A DNA stretch of 64,000 nucleotides from Collinsella aerofaciens (GTDB lineage Bacteria > Actinomycetota > Coriobacteriia > Coriobacteriales > Coriobacteriaceae), in contig NZ_JADMSU010000002.1 in NCBI RefSeq assembly GCF_015561195.1, positions 299,358-363,357 of the forward strand. The letters run 5' to 3'. Position 1 is the stretch's first letter. Each line of letters starts with the position of its first letter. Shown one piece after another: positions 53,393-61,892 of this stretch. A model generated the notes under the pieces. That model worked only from the letters and a program-made list of their open reading frames with translations, made no database searches and was not told the origin of the DNA. Both the position numbers and the translations under genes were made by a program.

Positions 53393-53614
53393 TTACTGGA
53401 CCTCGACGACGGCAGCCTCCTCCTTGCGGATGGAAAGCTCGTAGCCGCGCACGTTGATCTCGACCGGATCACCGAGCGGTGCAACCTTTACGACCTTGAA
53501 CGAAGTGCCCTTGATGAGCCCCAGGTCCATAAGGTGGCGGCGCAGCGCGCCCTCACCGTGAAGCTTGACGATGGTAGAGCTCTCGCCCACCTTAACGTCA
53601 CCCAACGTCTTCAT
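53393..53614 (-). CDS. feoA: FeoA, SH3-like (copy 2)
   Basis: 73 aa, ATG 53614 (MKTLGDVKVGESSTIVKL). It is a small beta-barrel with 'RRHLMDLGLIKGTSFKVVKVAPLGDPVEI', the usual FeoA core. It stimulates FeoB. It lies 39 bases after the other FeoA. Confidence 0.92.
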   Translation of the reverse strand: MKTLGDVKVGESSTIVKLHGEGALRRHLMDLGLIKGTSFKVVKVAPLGDPVEINVRGYELSIRKEEAAVVEVQ

Positions 53615-53653
53615 CCTCTTGTCCCCCTTTCGGTTTTTATGAAATGCTGCGGA

Positions 53654-53896
53654 CTAACCGACGGTCATGATGTGCATGGCAACCTTGGAATCGATGCCAA
53701 AGCGTGCGCCCAGCACCGTGACGATGATATTGGCGCCGCTCGAGCTCACCACGTGGATCTCGTTGCCCTCGACAAAGCCGAGGTCCTTGAGATGGTGCTT
53801 CATATCCTCATTGCCCTTTACGCGAGACACGCGCACGGTTTCGCCCGCTTTTACCATCGAAAGCGGCATAGCCGGCATCTGCGGTCCGCAAGACAT
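53654..53896 (-). CDS. feoA: FeoA, SH3-like (copy 1)
   Basis: 80 aa, ATG 53896. 'MKHHLKDLGFVEGNEIHVVSSSGANIIV' is the FeoA core, and the N-terminus has a CGP motif absent from the second copy. Tandem FeoA genes occur in several Feo loci. It is the first gene of the operon and has the palindrome at 53941 upstream. Confidence 0.9.
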   Translation of the reverse strand: MSCGPQMPAMPLSMVKAGETVRVSRVKGNEDMKHHLKDLGFVEGNEIHVVSSSGANIIVTVLGARFGIDSKVAMHIMTVG

Positions 53897-53940
53897 GAGT
53901 GAGCTCCTAACGTCAGTTCGTCCTCAACATCGACGCAGCA

Positions 53941-53992
53941 AAAGTTAACCACGTCTATGTTCGCTATAGTAAACTAGCACGTGGTTAACTTT
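53941..53992 (-). promoter_or_regulatory. Palindromic operator-like site at the feo promoter
   Basis: 14-bp arms AAAGTTAACCACGT (53941-53954) and exact complement (53979-53992) flank a 24-base AT-rich centre with a TACTATAG -10-like stretch on the minus strand. The layout suggests two half-operators bracketing the feo promoter. This sequence does not match the iron box at 53343, so a different regulator may read it. Confidence 0.6.
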
Positions 53993-54045
53993 TTGGAAAG
54001 GGTCCCCATTTAGATTTCGAAAAAGTTTCCTATACGAAACAAAAA

Positions 54046-54076
54046 GGCGCGGCAAAGAGCTGTCCTTTGCCGCGCC
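54046..54076 (-). terminator. Terminator of the HPr-like gene
   Basis: 12-bp perfect stem GGCGCGGCAAAG/CTTTGCCGCGCC with a 7-base loop and TTTTTG on the minus strand. Confidence 0.9.
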
Positions 54077-54085
54077 CTGTCATGC

Positions 54086-54334
54086 TTAGAGCGAGAGGTT
54101 TCTGATCGATGTGACGCAGGAAGCCTCGTCTACGCCCGAAACGCGGAAGATGATGTCCTCGCCGCACTCGCCGTAGAGAGCCATGAGCCCCATTACATCG
54201 CGGCCGTCGGTATGGCGATCGCCGATACTGACCGATACGTTGCTACGATGCTTGGCAATGATGTCGTAAAGCAGCGCAACCGGGCGGGCATGCAGTCCCA
54301 ACGGATCTTTAATCGTCTTTGTAAACTCGACCAT
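54086..54334 (-). CDS. HPr-family phosphocarrier with Asp at position 46
   Basis: 82 aa, ATG 54334 with GGGAGGGG upstream. The active-site H15 lies in 'GLHARP' as in HPr of the PTS. Position 46, which is Ser in regulatory HPr (S-I-M-G), is Asp here ('GRDVMGLMAL'). That would prevent phosphorylation by HPr kinase and may mimic the Ser-phosphorylated form. It stands alone with its own terminator, with no enzyme I gene nearby. Its role could be a PTS carrier or a regulatory HPr relative. Confidence 0.85.
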   Translation of the reverse strand: MVEFTKTIKDPLGLHARPVALLYDIIAKHRSNVSVSIGDRHTDGRDVMGLMALYGECGEDIIFRVSGVDEASCVTSIRNLSL

Positions 54335-54423
54335 GTCCCCTCCCGCGGCATCGCACATTCGGCCGGCAAACCCAGCCACGTGGTAGTTATTGTACGTTAC
54401 CGGCGCACCCCCGTCCCACAAAA

Positions 54424-54454
54424 AACGAGGGAAGGCACACGTCCTTCCCTCGTT
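54424..54454 (-). terminator. Terminator of aspS
   Basis: 12-bp stem AACGAGGGAAGG/CCTTCCCTCGTT with a 7-base loop, followed by TTTTTTG on the minus strand. Confidence 0.9.
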
Positions 54455-54477
54455 ACAGGCAATAGGTAGCCGCTTGC

Positions 54478-56265
54478 CTACATCAAGCGCAGGCTGACGT
54501 CCTTGAGCTGGGCGCCGGAAACGGCACTCGGAGCGCCCGACATGAGGTCGGAGCCGCTGGCCGTCTTGGGGAACGCCATGACGTCGCGAATGGAGTCGGA
54601 GCCGGTGAGCAGCATGCACACGCGGTCCAGGCCCAGGGCGAAGCCGCCCATCGGGGGCGCACCAAACTTGAGAGCCTCCATGAGGAAGCCGAACTGCGAC
54701 TCGGCGCGCTCCTCGGTAAAGCCCAGGAGCTTGAGCATGGACATCTGCATCTCGGCGTTGTGGATACGCATACCGCCGCCGCCGGCCTCAAAGCCGTCCA
54801 TGACAAAGTCGTAGGTGCACGAACCGGCTGCCAGCGGGTCGGCCTCGATCTTGGCGATGTCGGTCTCGGTCGGCAGGGTAAAGGGCTGGTGCTCGGCAGC
54901 GTAGGCCTTGCGGTCCTCATCCCAGTGGAACAGCGGGAAGTTGACGACCCACAGGAAGTCGTGGCCCTCGCGCTTGATCTCGAGCGCGTTAGCCATGTGG
55001 GAACGCATGCCGCCCAGGATCTCGTCAGAGAGCAGGCGCGGACCGGCGGCGAACATCACAAGGTCGCCGGGCTCGACGTTCATGCGCTCACGCAGAGCCG
55101 CCATCTCCTCGTCCGAGAAGAACTTGACGATGGGGCTGTTGATGGAGCCATCCTCGCGGAAAGCGATCCAGGCCAGGCCCTTGGCGCCAAACGTGGAGGC
55201 CACGCCGGCGAGCTTATCGATCTTGGCACGTGCCCAGGCACCGGCGCCCTTGGCGTTGATGGCCTTGACGACAGAGCCCTCCTCGTTTGCGGCAGTCGCA
55301 AAGACCTTGAACTTGGAGTTGGCAAAGATGTCGGTCAGGTCGACCAGGTGCATGCCGTAGCGAGTATCGGGCTTGTCGGAGCCATAGGTGTCCATGGCCT
55401 CCCAGTAGTCCATGCGACGCAGCGGCGTGGGCATCTCGACACCCATGCGGCCGAAGGCGTCGGCCAGGACCTCCTCGAGCGCGCTCATAACGTCATTCTG
55501 GTCCACGAAGGACATCTCGATATCGACCTGGGTGAACTCGGGCTGACGGTCGGCACGCAGGTCCTCGTCGCGGAAGCACTTGGCAACCTGGTAGTAGCGC
55601 TCGACGCCACCGACCATGAGCAGCTGCTTCAGAAGCTGCGGGGACTGCGGCAGGGCGTAGAAGTTGCCCGGCTGAATACGGCTGGGAACGATGAAGTCGC
55701 GAGCGCCCTCGGGCGTGGACTTAAACAGGGAGGGCGTCTCGACCTCCATGAACTCACGGTTGTGCAGCGCCTCGCGAATGGCAAAGGTGAAGTCGGAGCG
55801 CAGCTTGAGGTTGGCCATCATCTCGGGACGACGAAGGTCCAGATAACGATAGCGCAGGCGGGTGTCCTCGCTGGTCTCGATGCCGTCCTCGATCTGGAAC
55901 GGCGGGGTGACGGAAGTGTTGAGCACCTCGGCATGATCGGTCAGGACCTCGATCTCGCCGGTCGCGAGCTTGGTGTTGGTGGTCTCCTCGCCACGGGCGC
56001 GCACGACGCCATGGATCTTGATGGGCCACTCGGGACGCATAGTCTCGGCGATCTTAAAGGCGTCGCCGTCGGAGTGCTCGGGGTCGAAGGTGAGCTGCGT
56101 GATGCCCTCGCGGTCGCGAAGGTCGCAGAAAATAAGGCCGCCGTGGTCGCGGCGACGGCTCACCCAACCGGTGAGGGTGACCTCTTCGCCCACGTTCTCG
56201 CGGCGAAGCTCGCCGCAGGTACGGGTGTGCATGGAATGCTCGTCGATGGGACGGGTCTGGCTCAT
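54478..56265 (-). CDS. aspS: Aspartyl-tRNA synthetase
   Basis: 595 aa, ATG 56265 with AAAGGAGG upstream. The N-terminal OB anticodon domain (about 12-115, 'VTLTGWVSRRRDHGGLIFCDLRDREG') is followed by the class II core with motif 2 'CFRDEDLRADRQPEFTQ', a bacterial GAD insertion (about 280-420) and motif 3 'GGFALGLDRVCMLL'. It charges tRNA-Asp. Length and layout are of the bacterial type. A glutamine or asparagine pathway cannot be told from this gene. Confidence 0.96.
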   Translation of the reverse strand: MSQTRPIDEHSMHTRTCGELRRENVGEEVTLTGWVSRRRDHGGLIFCDLRDREGITQLTFDPEHSDGDAFKIAETMRPEWPIKIHGVVRARGEETTNTKLATGEIEVLTDHAEVLNTSVTPPFQIEDGIETSEDTRLRYRYLDLRRPEMMANLKLRSDFTFAIREALHNREFMEVETPSLFKSTPEGARDFIVPSRIQPGNFYALPQSPQLLKQLLMVGGVERYYQVAKCFRDEDLRADRQPEFTQVDIEMSFVDQNDVMSALEEVLADAFGRMGVEMPTPLRRMDYWEAMDTYGSDKPDTRYGMHLVDLTDIFANSKFKVFATAANEEGSVVKAINAKGAGAWARAKIDKLAGVASTFGAKGLAWIAFREDGSINSPIVKFFSDEEMAALRERMNVEPGDLVMFAAGPRLLSDEILGGMRSHMANALEIKREGHDFLWVVNFPLFHWDEDRKAYAAEHQPFTLPTETDIAKIEADPLAAGSCTYDFVMDGFEAGGGGMRIHNAEMQMSMLKLLGFTEERAESQFGFLMEALKFGAPPMGGFALGLDRVCMLLTGSDSIRDVMAFPKTASGSDLMSGAPSAVSGAQLKDVSLRLM

Positions 56266-56521
56266 ACCAGTGATCCTCCTTTATGGATCTGTGCCGCCCC
56301 GTGTCGTTCCGGGCGGCGTCGTACAGATTTGCCCGGCCTGCGTAAACCGCGCAGCCAGACATGGCGTCCTATCTTATCGCACCTGTGTCGATGTGCCGCG
56401 GAAAAGTAGCTCCTGCCCAAAGACTTGACGGAGACGAAACAATTGACGCGCCGTGGCCGTCGCCAAGGCGCGCCGCGTGCGACAATATGCCCCAATAAAA
56501 CAGCACTCGGAAAGGCCCGCC

Positions 56522-57157
56522 ATGACTGCACGCCTCATCGTTATGGATATCGACTCCACGCTCATCAACCAGGAGGTCATCGACCTGTTGGGCGAAGAGG
56601 CCGGCGTGGGCGAGCAGGTGGCACAGATCACCGAACGCGCCATGCGCGGCGAGCTTGACTTTAAGCAGGCGCTCGAGGAGCGCGTGGGGCTGCTCGCCGG
56701 CCTGGACGAGAGCGTGTTCGAGCGCACCTTTGAGCGCGTGACATTTACCCCCGGCGCGTTGGAGCTTGTGCGCTCAGCGCACAGCAAGGGCTGGAAGGTC
56801 GGCGTGGTGAGCGGCGGCTTTCACGAGGTCGCCGACAAGATCGTGGCTGCCACGGGCATCGATTTTTGCCTGGCCAATCGTCTGGAGGTCGTGGACGGCA
56901 AGCTCACCGGTAAGTTGGCTGCCGACATTGTGACCAAGGAGTCCAAGCTCATCCAGCTGCTGGACTGGGCAGTTGAGTGCGGCGTCGATATGGCACACAC
57001 CGTGGCAATCGGCGACGGCGCCAACGACATCCCCATGATCCAGGCCGCAGGCACGGGCATCGCGTTTTGTGCCAAGCCCAAGACGCGCGAGGCCGCCCCG
57101 TTTACCATCGACGAGCGCAACCTGATGCTCGCCATGGACATCATCCTGCGCGACTAG
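56522..57157 (+). CDS. serB: Phosphoserine phosphatase SerB
   Basis: 211 aa, ATG 56522 with GGAAAGG upstream. HAD motif I 'VMDIDSTLINQEVIDLLGE', motif II 'GVVSGGFHEVADKI', and motif III/IV 'AIGDGANDIPMIQAAG' are those of SerB. It makes serine from phosphoserine. It lacks the ACT-type N-terminal domain seen in longer SerB proteins. It is divergent from aspS and starts the serB-larB stretch. Confidence 0.92.
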   Translation: MTARLIVMDIDSTLINQEVIDLLGEEAGVGEQVAQITERAMRGELDFKQALEERVGLLAGLDESVFERTFERVTFTPGALELVRSAHSKGWKVGVVSGGFHEVADKIVAATGIDFCLANRLEVVDGKLTGKLAADIVTKESKLIQLLDWAVECGVDMAHTVAIGDGANDIPMIQAAGTGIAFCAKPKTREAAPFTIDERNLMLAMDIILRD

Positions 57158-57194
57158 TCGATCCGTCTAACAGTTGAATCAGTCTGTCCTATAG

Positions 57195-57226
57195 TTTCCG
57201 AACAATTTTGTCTTAGTGTTCGGAAA
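57195..57226. promoter_or_regulatory. Palindrome upstream of larB
   Basis: 10-bp perfect arms TTTCCGAACA and TGTTCGGAAA, 12 bases apart, lie 45 bases before the larB start and 37 bases after serB. There is no T-run, so an operator is favoured over a terminator. The TetR protein at 58988 is one candidate reader. Confidence 0.6.
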
Positions 57227-57271
57227 TATACCCTTTGAGTGCTAGACTTTGCGCCGTCGAAGGGAACATAT

Positions 57272-58054
57272 ATGGATAAGCGAGATCTTGAGCAATTGCT
57301 GAGCGATGTTGCCGGCGGAGCAGTCACCCCTGCCGACGCCCTCACGCGCATCCAGACGGCTCCGACCGCCGATTTGGGCTTTGCGCAGCTCGATCTTTCG
57401 CGCGGGGTGCGCCAGGGAGCCGGCGAGGTTGTCTACGGGGCCGGTAAAACCGCCGATCAGATTGCCGCCATTATCGAAGCACTGCACGATGCCGGCCAGG
57501 AGCGCATCCTGGTCACGCGCCTGGATGCCGAAAAAGCCGCGCGCACCGCTGAGCTTCTTGGCAACGGCATCGACCTGGGGTATGTCCCGGACGCACAGCT
57601 CGCCCTCGTGGGCGGCAAGCCCTCCCCTACCGGCAACGGACGCATCGTCGTCGCCTGCGCCGGCACGAGCGACCTGCCCGTCGCCGAAGAAGCCGCGTTG
57701 ACGGCCGAGTTCTATGGCAACGAGGTCGACTGCCTCTACGACGTGGGTGTCGCCGGCCTGCACCGTCTGCTCGCGCATGCCGAGGAACTTGCCCAGGCAC
57801 AGGTGGTCATCGCCATTGCCGGCATGGAGGGCGCACTGGCGAGCGTTGTCGGCGGCCTGGTAAGCTGTCCGGTCATAGCCGTTCCCACCAGCGTGGGTTA
57901 CGGCGCGAGCTTTGGTGGCGTAGCCGCGCTGCTCGCCATGCTCAACTCCTGCGCCAGCGGCGTTTCGGTCGTCAACATCGACAACGGCTTTGGTGCCGCC
58001 TACCAGGCAAGTCTTATCAATCATCTGAGCGCCGGCACGCCCTGCGCCCGTTAA
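57272..58054 (+). CDS. larB: LarB, nickel-pincer cofactor biosynthesis carboxylase
   Basis: 260 aa, ATG 57272 with GAAGGGA upstream. The N-terminus has a helical region with 'ADLGFAQLDLSRGVRQGAGEVVYGAGKT', and the C-terminal half is AIR-carboxylase-like ('RIVVACAGTSDLPVAEEAALTAEFYGNEVDCLYDVGVAGLHR', 'IAVPTSVGYGASFGG'). LarB carboxylates and hydrolyses nicotinic acid adenine dinucleotide in pincer synthesis. It lies 10 bases before larC. Confidence 0.93.
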   Translation: MDKRDLEQLLSDVAGGAVTPADALTRIQTAPTADLGFAQLDLSRGVRQGAGEVVYGAGKTADQIAAIIEALHDAGQERILVTRLDAEKAARTAELLGNGIDLGYVPDAQLALVGGKPSPTGNGRIVVACAGTSDLPVAEEAALTAEFYGNEVDCLYDVGVAGLHRLLAHAEELAQAQVVIAIAGMEGALASVVGGLVSCPVIAVPTSVGYGASFGGVAALLAMLNSCASGVSVVNIDNGFGAAYQASLINHLSAGTPCAR

Positions 58055-58064
58055 GGAGCATTCC

Positions 58065-58985
58065 ATGTCCAATCATCAGCACACGCTTATCATCGACGGC
58101 ACCTCGGGCATCAGCGGCGATATGACCGTCGCGGCCCTGCTCGACCTAGGCGCCAGCGAGGAGCACCTGCGCGAGCAGCTCGCCACGCTGCCGGTCGACG
58201 GCTTTACGATCGCCGTCACACGCGTAAGCAAGCATGGCATCGACGCCTGCGACTTTGACGTCCAGCTTGCAGAGGAACTCGAGAACCACGATCACGATAT
58301 GGCCTGGCTCTACGGCAACGAAGCAGCTGCCGAGCACACGCACGAGCATGAGCACCACCATCATGATCATGGCGAGCACGAACACGAGCACTGCCACGAG
58401 CATGACCACGACCACGAGCATGACCACGACCACGAGGGTCACCATCACGCCCACCACCATCACCACCGTTCTTTGGCTGACGTCACCGCCATCATCGATG
58501 GCTCGCAGTTAAGCGATGGCGCCAAGCGTCGCGCCCTCGCCATTTTTTCCGTACTCGCCGCTGCCGAGGCCAAGGCTCACGGCAAAACGCCCGAGACCGT
58601 CATGTTCCACGAGGTGGGCGCCGTCGATTCCATCGTCGACGTCTGCTCTGTCGCCATCTGCCTCGATGACCTGGGTATTGAGGACATCGTGGTCGAGTCG
58701 CTCTCCGAGGGTCACGGTACCATCCGTTGTGCCCACGGTCTCATGCCCATTCCCGTCCCCGCTGTCGTCAACCTGTGCCAGGCGGGCAATATCGCCCTCA
58801 CGCCCGCACCAGTCGCCGGCGAGCTTGTGACGCCCACGGGCGCCGCCATCGTCGCCGCACTGCGCACGTCCGAGCACCTGCCGGCCCGCTACCGCATCGA
58901 GGCCGTCGGCTACGGCGCCGGCAAGCGCCCCTACGAGGGTTGCTCCGGCACGCTCCGCTGCCTGCTCGTTGACGCGGACGCATAG
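58065..58985 (+). CDS. larC: LarC N-terminal part (LarC1), without LarC2
   Basis: 306 aa, ATG 58065. 'LIIDGTSGISGDMTVAALLDLGA' and 'MFHEVGAVDSIVDVCSVAICLDDLGIEDIVVESLSEGHGT' are the nickel-insertion enzyme core. Residues about 91-134 are a His-rich insert (the great majority His, Asp and Glu), which should bind nickel. Full LarC is about 400 residues and ends in a LarC2 domain needed for CTP-dependent nickel insertion. Here the chain stops at 'YGAGKRPYEGCSGTLRCLLVDADA'-like end and the next frame is a TetR gene, so LarC2 is absent at this site. Confidence 0.9.
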   Translation: MSNHQHTLIIDGTSGISGDMTVAALLDLGASEEHLREQLATLPVDGFTIAVTRVSKHGIDACDFDVQLAEELENHDHDMAWLYGNEAAAEHTHEHEHHHHDHGEHEHEHCHEHDHDHEHDHDHEGHHHAHHHHHRSLADVTAIIDGSQLSDGAKRRALAIFSVLAAAEAKAHGKTPETVMFHEVGAVDSIVDVCSVAICLDDLGIEDIVVESLSEGHGTIRCAHGLMPIPVPAVVNLCQAGNIALTPAPVAGELVTPTGAAIVAALRTSEHLPARYRIEAVGYGAGKRPYEGCSGTLRCLLVDADA

Positions 58986-58987
58986 CC

Positions 58988-59527
58988 ATGGATGCCCGCA
59001 AGGCAAAAAGCCGCGCTGCCATCGTTGCGGCGTTCTCCGAGCTGCTGCGCGAAGAGGACTACGGCAAGATCACCGTCGGCGACATTATCGCTCGCGCCCA
59101 TGTGGGTCGGGCCACGTTCTACGGCCTCTTCAAAAGCAAAGATGATCTGCTCGCTGAGCTCGTGAGCGACATCTGCACCCACGCCCTCGACGATGACGGT
59201 ACGCCCCTCGATGACCCGCTCGTTCAGGTCGAGCATATCCTCAACAACCTCTGGGAGCGCCGCCAGGGCGTACGTGCCCTCGTAGCCGGCGCCGGCTCAC
59301 GCGTCTTCGCCGACTGCTTACGCAAAACCATCATGTCACGAGCAGCCGAAACCGTCCCTACCGACCCAAACGGCCCCGCCACCACTATGGACCGAAGCTT
59401 CCTACTACACCACATAGCCTCAAGCTTCGTAGGAATGGTCCAATGGTGGGCCTGGCACAACTTCCAAGCCCCAAAAGAGGACGTAGCCAAAGACTACCTA
59501 TCAGCCATAAAACCCCTCTTCAACTAA
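58988..59527 (+). CDS. TetR-family regulator
   Basis: 179 aa, ATG 58988, 2 bases after the larC stop. The N-terminal HTH is 'DYGKITVGDIIARAHVGRATFYGLFKSKDDLLAEL'. The ligand domain is all alpha-helical with no recognised family. Co-transcription with larBC suggests control of lactate racemase maturation or of the lar genes, perhaps through the palindrome at 57195. Its last 60 codons use more A-ending codons (CTA) than the neighbours. Confidence 0.85.
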   Translation: MDARKAKSRAAIVAAFSELLREEDYGKITVGDIIARAHVGRATFYGLFKSKDDLLAELVSDICTHALDDDGTPLDDPLVQVEHILNNLWERRQGVRALVAGAGSRVFADCLRKTIMSRAAETVPTDPNGPATTMDRSFLLHHIASSFVGMVQWWAWHNFQAPKEDVAKDYLSAIKPLFN

Positions 59528-59682
59528 GTAAGAAGCTCATCCCAAAGCACCGCCCCACGCCAAGGCGCCACGCATCCCAAAGTGTCACTCGAACCTCAAA
59601 GCGTCAAACAACAAAGTGCCCACCACATCCAAATTCAGATATATATGTTGGTTGCTTGTTCGAACGCAACTGGATTCCCGCA

Positions 59683-59809
59683 GGGTCCGGCATAGGTTAA
59701 CTTTCCGCCGCACTCCGCAGGACGCAAGAAGCTCCCGCCGCACGAAGTGCGCAGCGGGAGCTTCTTGCATGTCCGAGGACGCGGCGGAAAGTTAACCTAT
59801 GCCGGACCC
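59683..59809. repeat. Palindrome family E, copy 1 (29-bp arms), next to the larD stop
   Basis: Arms 59683-59711 (begins GGGTCCGGCATAGGTTAACT) and 59781-59809 are exact complements. The 69-base middle is itself a hairpin (GACGCAAGAAGC ... GCTTCTTGCATGTC). It ends 25 bases from the larD stop. The element at 62210 shares the middle and about 20 of 29 arm bases; the differing arm bases are changed on both sides. The TetR-larD gap (59528-59833, 306 bp) holds no other gene. Confidence 0.75.
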
Positions 59810-59833
59810 GGGCGTTCTATCAATTGTCTTGGA

Positions 59834-60565
59834 CTAGAACATGCCCAAGAAACCATGCACAAACAACGCAGCCACGATGGCACCGACAAACGGAGCGATG
59901 CCAGGAACAAGCAGGCCGTACTTCCAGTTGTTGTCAGCCTTGTTCTTAATCGGCAGCACCTGATAGGCCATGCGAGGACCAAGGTCACGGGCCTGGTTCA
60001 TGGCGAAGCCAGTGATACCTCCCATGCCCATGCCAACAGCCCAAACGATCAGACCGACGCAGATGGCGAGCATCAGAACGTTCTCACCAGCACGGTTAGC
60101 AGCAGCAAGGATGGCGCTGATGAACACAAAGGTGCAGATAGCCTCGCAGAAGAAATTACGGGCATAGTTCGTACCCTCGGTGGTGGGGTTGGTCGAGAAG
60201 ATGTTGCGCTGAGCAATGGGATCGATGACACCATCGGAAGCCTTGAACTCATCGGCATACATCAACCATGCGATCACGGCACCCGCAAAGCCGCCGAGCA
60301 TATCGGCAATCATGAAGGGGATGCAGCTGCTCCACGGCACCAGACCGACGATGCACTGGGCAAGCACCATAGCCGGGTTCATGCACACGGCGCCACCAAA
60401 GACAAACAGGCAGACCGAGATGCCAAAAGACCAAGTGGTGATGGCAAACATATGGCCGGAGCCCTGATACTTGGTACCCTTAAGCACGGTATCGCAGTGC
60501 ACGCCCACGCCAAAGATGATCATGAGGGCCGTTGCGCCGAATTCGCAGAGGAGTTTGGTAAGCAT
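59834..60565 (-). CDS. larD: LarD-type MIP/aquaporin channel
   Basis: 243 aa, ATG 60565. Six hydrophobic segments are arranged as two half-repeats. The first half-helix motif is N-P-A ('CMNPAMVLAQ'), the second is N-Q-A ('AMNQARDLGPR') instead of N-P-A. It is 49 bases downstream of larA in the same direction, and LarD-type channels carry lactic acid for lactate racemase. The N-terminus 'MLTKLLCEFGATALMIIFGVG' is typical of GlpF-type MIPs. Confidence 0.88.
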   Translation of the reverse strand: MLTKLLCEFGATALMIIFGVGVHCDTVLKGTKYQGSGHMFAITTWSFGISVCLFVFGGAVCMNPAMVLAQCIVGLVPWSSCIPFMIADMLGGFAGAVIAWLMYADEFKASDGVIDPIAQRNIFSTNPTTEGTNYARNFFCEAICTFVFISAILAAANRAGENVLMLAICVGLIVWAVGMGMGGITGFAMNQARDLGPRMAYQVLPIKNKADNNWKYGLLVPGIAPFVGAIVAALFVHGFLGMF

Positions 60566-60614
60566 AAAACCTTATCTTTCTTGTCGGTTATAAACGATTC
60601 GTTTAGGCCGCGTG

Positions 60615-61892
60615 CTAGTGCTGTGCGACGACAACGCCCAGGCCATCGGGAATGACGGCCACCTTGGCATCGGCACCCTTCATCTCAAAGGCGAGCTTGA
60701 GCGCCTCATCGAGGGTGTTGACCGGCGTCATGTGCATATCCTTGATCATCTGGTGATCGCACAGGTCGGTGACCATGATCACAGGGTGATGCGCCAGGAT
60801 GCGGGCAAAGATCTGGCTCGTCCACTGGTCGGGCAGGGTCTCGTCCTTAGGACGGTCGATGCAGGCACGCTCAAACTCCGCCGGATCGTTGTCGGCGATG
60901 TTGTGATAGAAGCCCTCGCCACCGTGACCGTCGGCACAGCCGGCGACGTCGATGATCACGCCGCCCTCGGGAAGCGTAGCCTCGGCAGAGCACATGCCCT
61001 TCACGGCCTGATAGATGTTCTGGTCGAGCGGGTAGCCGCCGTTGGTGGTAATGGCAATCTCGCACTCGACGGGCTCAACGCCGGCAAGGCTCTTCACGAA
61101 CTCGCAGCCAGCCTCGTGCGCCTTGTGGATGTCGCCGGCAAAGGAGCCGATGACCTCGTGCTTGCCGTTGAGCACCACGTTGAGCACAAAGGCAAGGTGA
61201 GCCATCTCGGCAGCGGCAAACATGTCCTCGCTCACGTGGTTGTGGCACAGGTTGCCGGCACGCGAATGGGAATCGTTCACAAACTGACCGTTGTGGTTGT
61301 ACATGATGGTCTTGTAGCTGGCGATACCAGGCAGGACGGACTTGCGGCTGCCAGAGAAACCGGCAAAGAAGTGCGGCTCAATAAAGCCCTCGGCAAGCAG
61401 CAGATCGCAATCGGCAGCAATCTTGTTGATGATGCACTCGCCGCCAGAAGGCAGGGTGCCGATCTTTTTCATCATGCTGTCATCGGTCGCGACGTGCATA
61501 ACGATTTCCTCGTTGGCAACGATCTCCTCGCCGTACTTGTTGACGAGCTCCTCGTGCGTCGACGGACGATGCATACCCGTAGCAACCAGAATACGCACGC
61601 GAGCCTCGGGCGCAGCAGAATGGATGTGATGCAGCAGAATAGGCATCGTCACACGCGAGGGAACGGGACGCGTATGATCGGAGCTAATGATGACAATATC
61701 CTTCTTGCCAGCACAAAGCTCCTCGAGCGAAGGCGAGCCATAAGGGTTGGCAAGCGACTCCTCCACCAGCTCTTCCTGCGATTTTGTAGTCTTAAACTCG
61801 TTTTGATGACCTTCCATCACACCCGCAAAGTTCTTATCCTCGAGCTCCAAATGCAACGTCTTGTGGTCAAACGGCAGTTCACATTCAAACAA
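60615..61892 (-). CDS. larA: Lactate racemase LarA
   Basis: 425 aa from TTG 61892, a start chosen because AGGAAGAGGG lies upstream and the length matches family members of about 424 aa. The frame is open to 62033 but that part has no ribosome site. 'SSDHTRPVPS', 'ATGMHRPSTHEELVNKYG', and 'GFIEPHFFAGFSGSRKSVLPG' give the substrate His, pincer Lys and metal His positions of LarA, and the next 'MYNH' gives the third His. The tail is 'VAVIPDGLGVVV'. It interconverts D- and L-lactate through a nickel-pincer cofactor. Confidence 0.94.
   Translation of the reverse strand: MFECELPFDHKTLHLELEDKNFAGVMEGHQNEFKTTKSQEELVEESLANPYGSPSLEELCAGKKDIVIISSDHTRPVPSRVTMPILLHHIHSAAPEARVRILVATGMHRPSTHEELVNKYGEEIVANEEIVMHVATDDSMMKKIGTLPSGGECIINKIAADCDLLLAEGFIEPHFFAGFSGSRKSVLPGIASYKTIMYNHNGQFVNDSHSRAGNLCHNHVSEDMFAAAEMAHLAFVLNVVLNGKHEVIGSFAGDIHKAHEAGCEFVKSLAGVEPVECEIAITTNGGYPLDQNIYQAVKGMCSAEATLPEGGVIIDVAGCADGHGGEGFYHNIADNDPAEFERACIDRPKDETLPDQWTSQIFARILAHHPVIMVTDLCDHQMIKDMHMTPVNTLDEALKLAFEMKGADAKVAVIPDGLGVVVAQH

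Noticed and set aside
58146-58466. Val/Met-rich antisense frame over the larC His-rich region
   Set aside because: It is the reverse of the His codons (CAC/CAT read backwards), not a real membrane protein.
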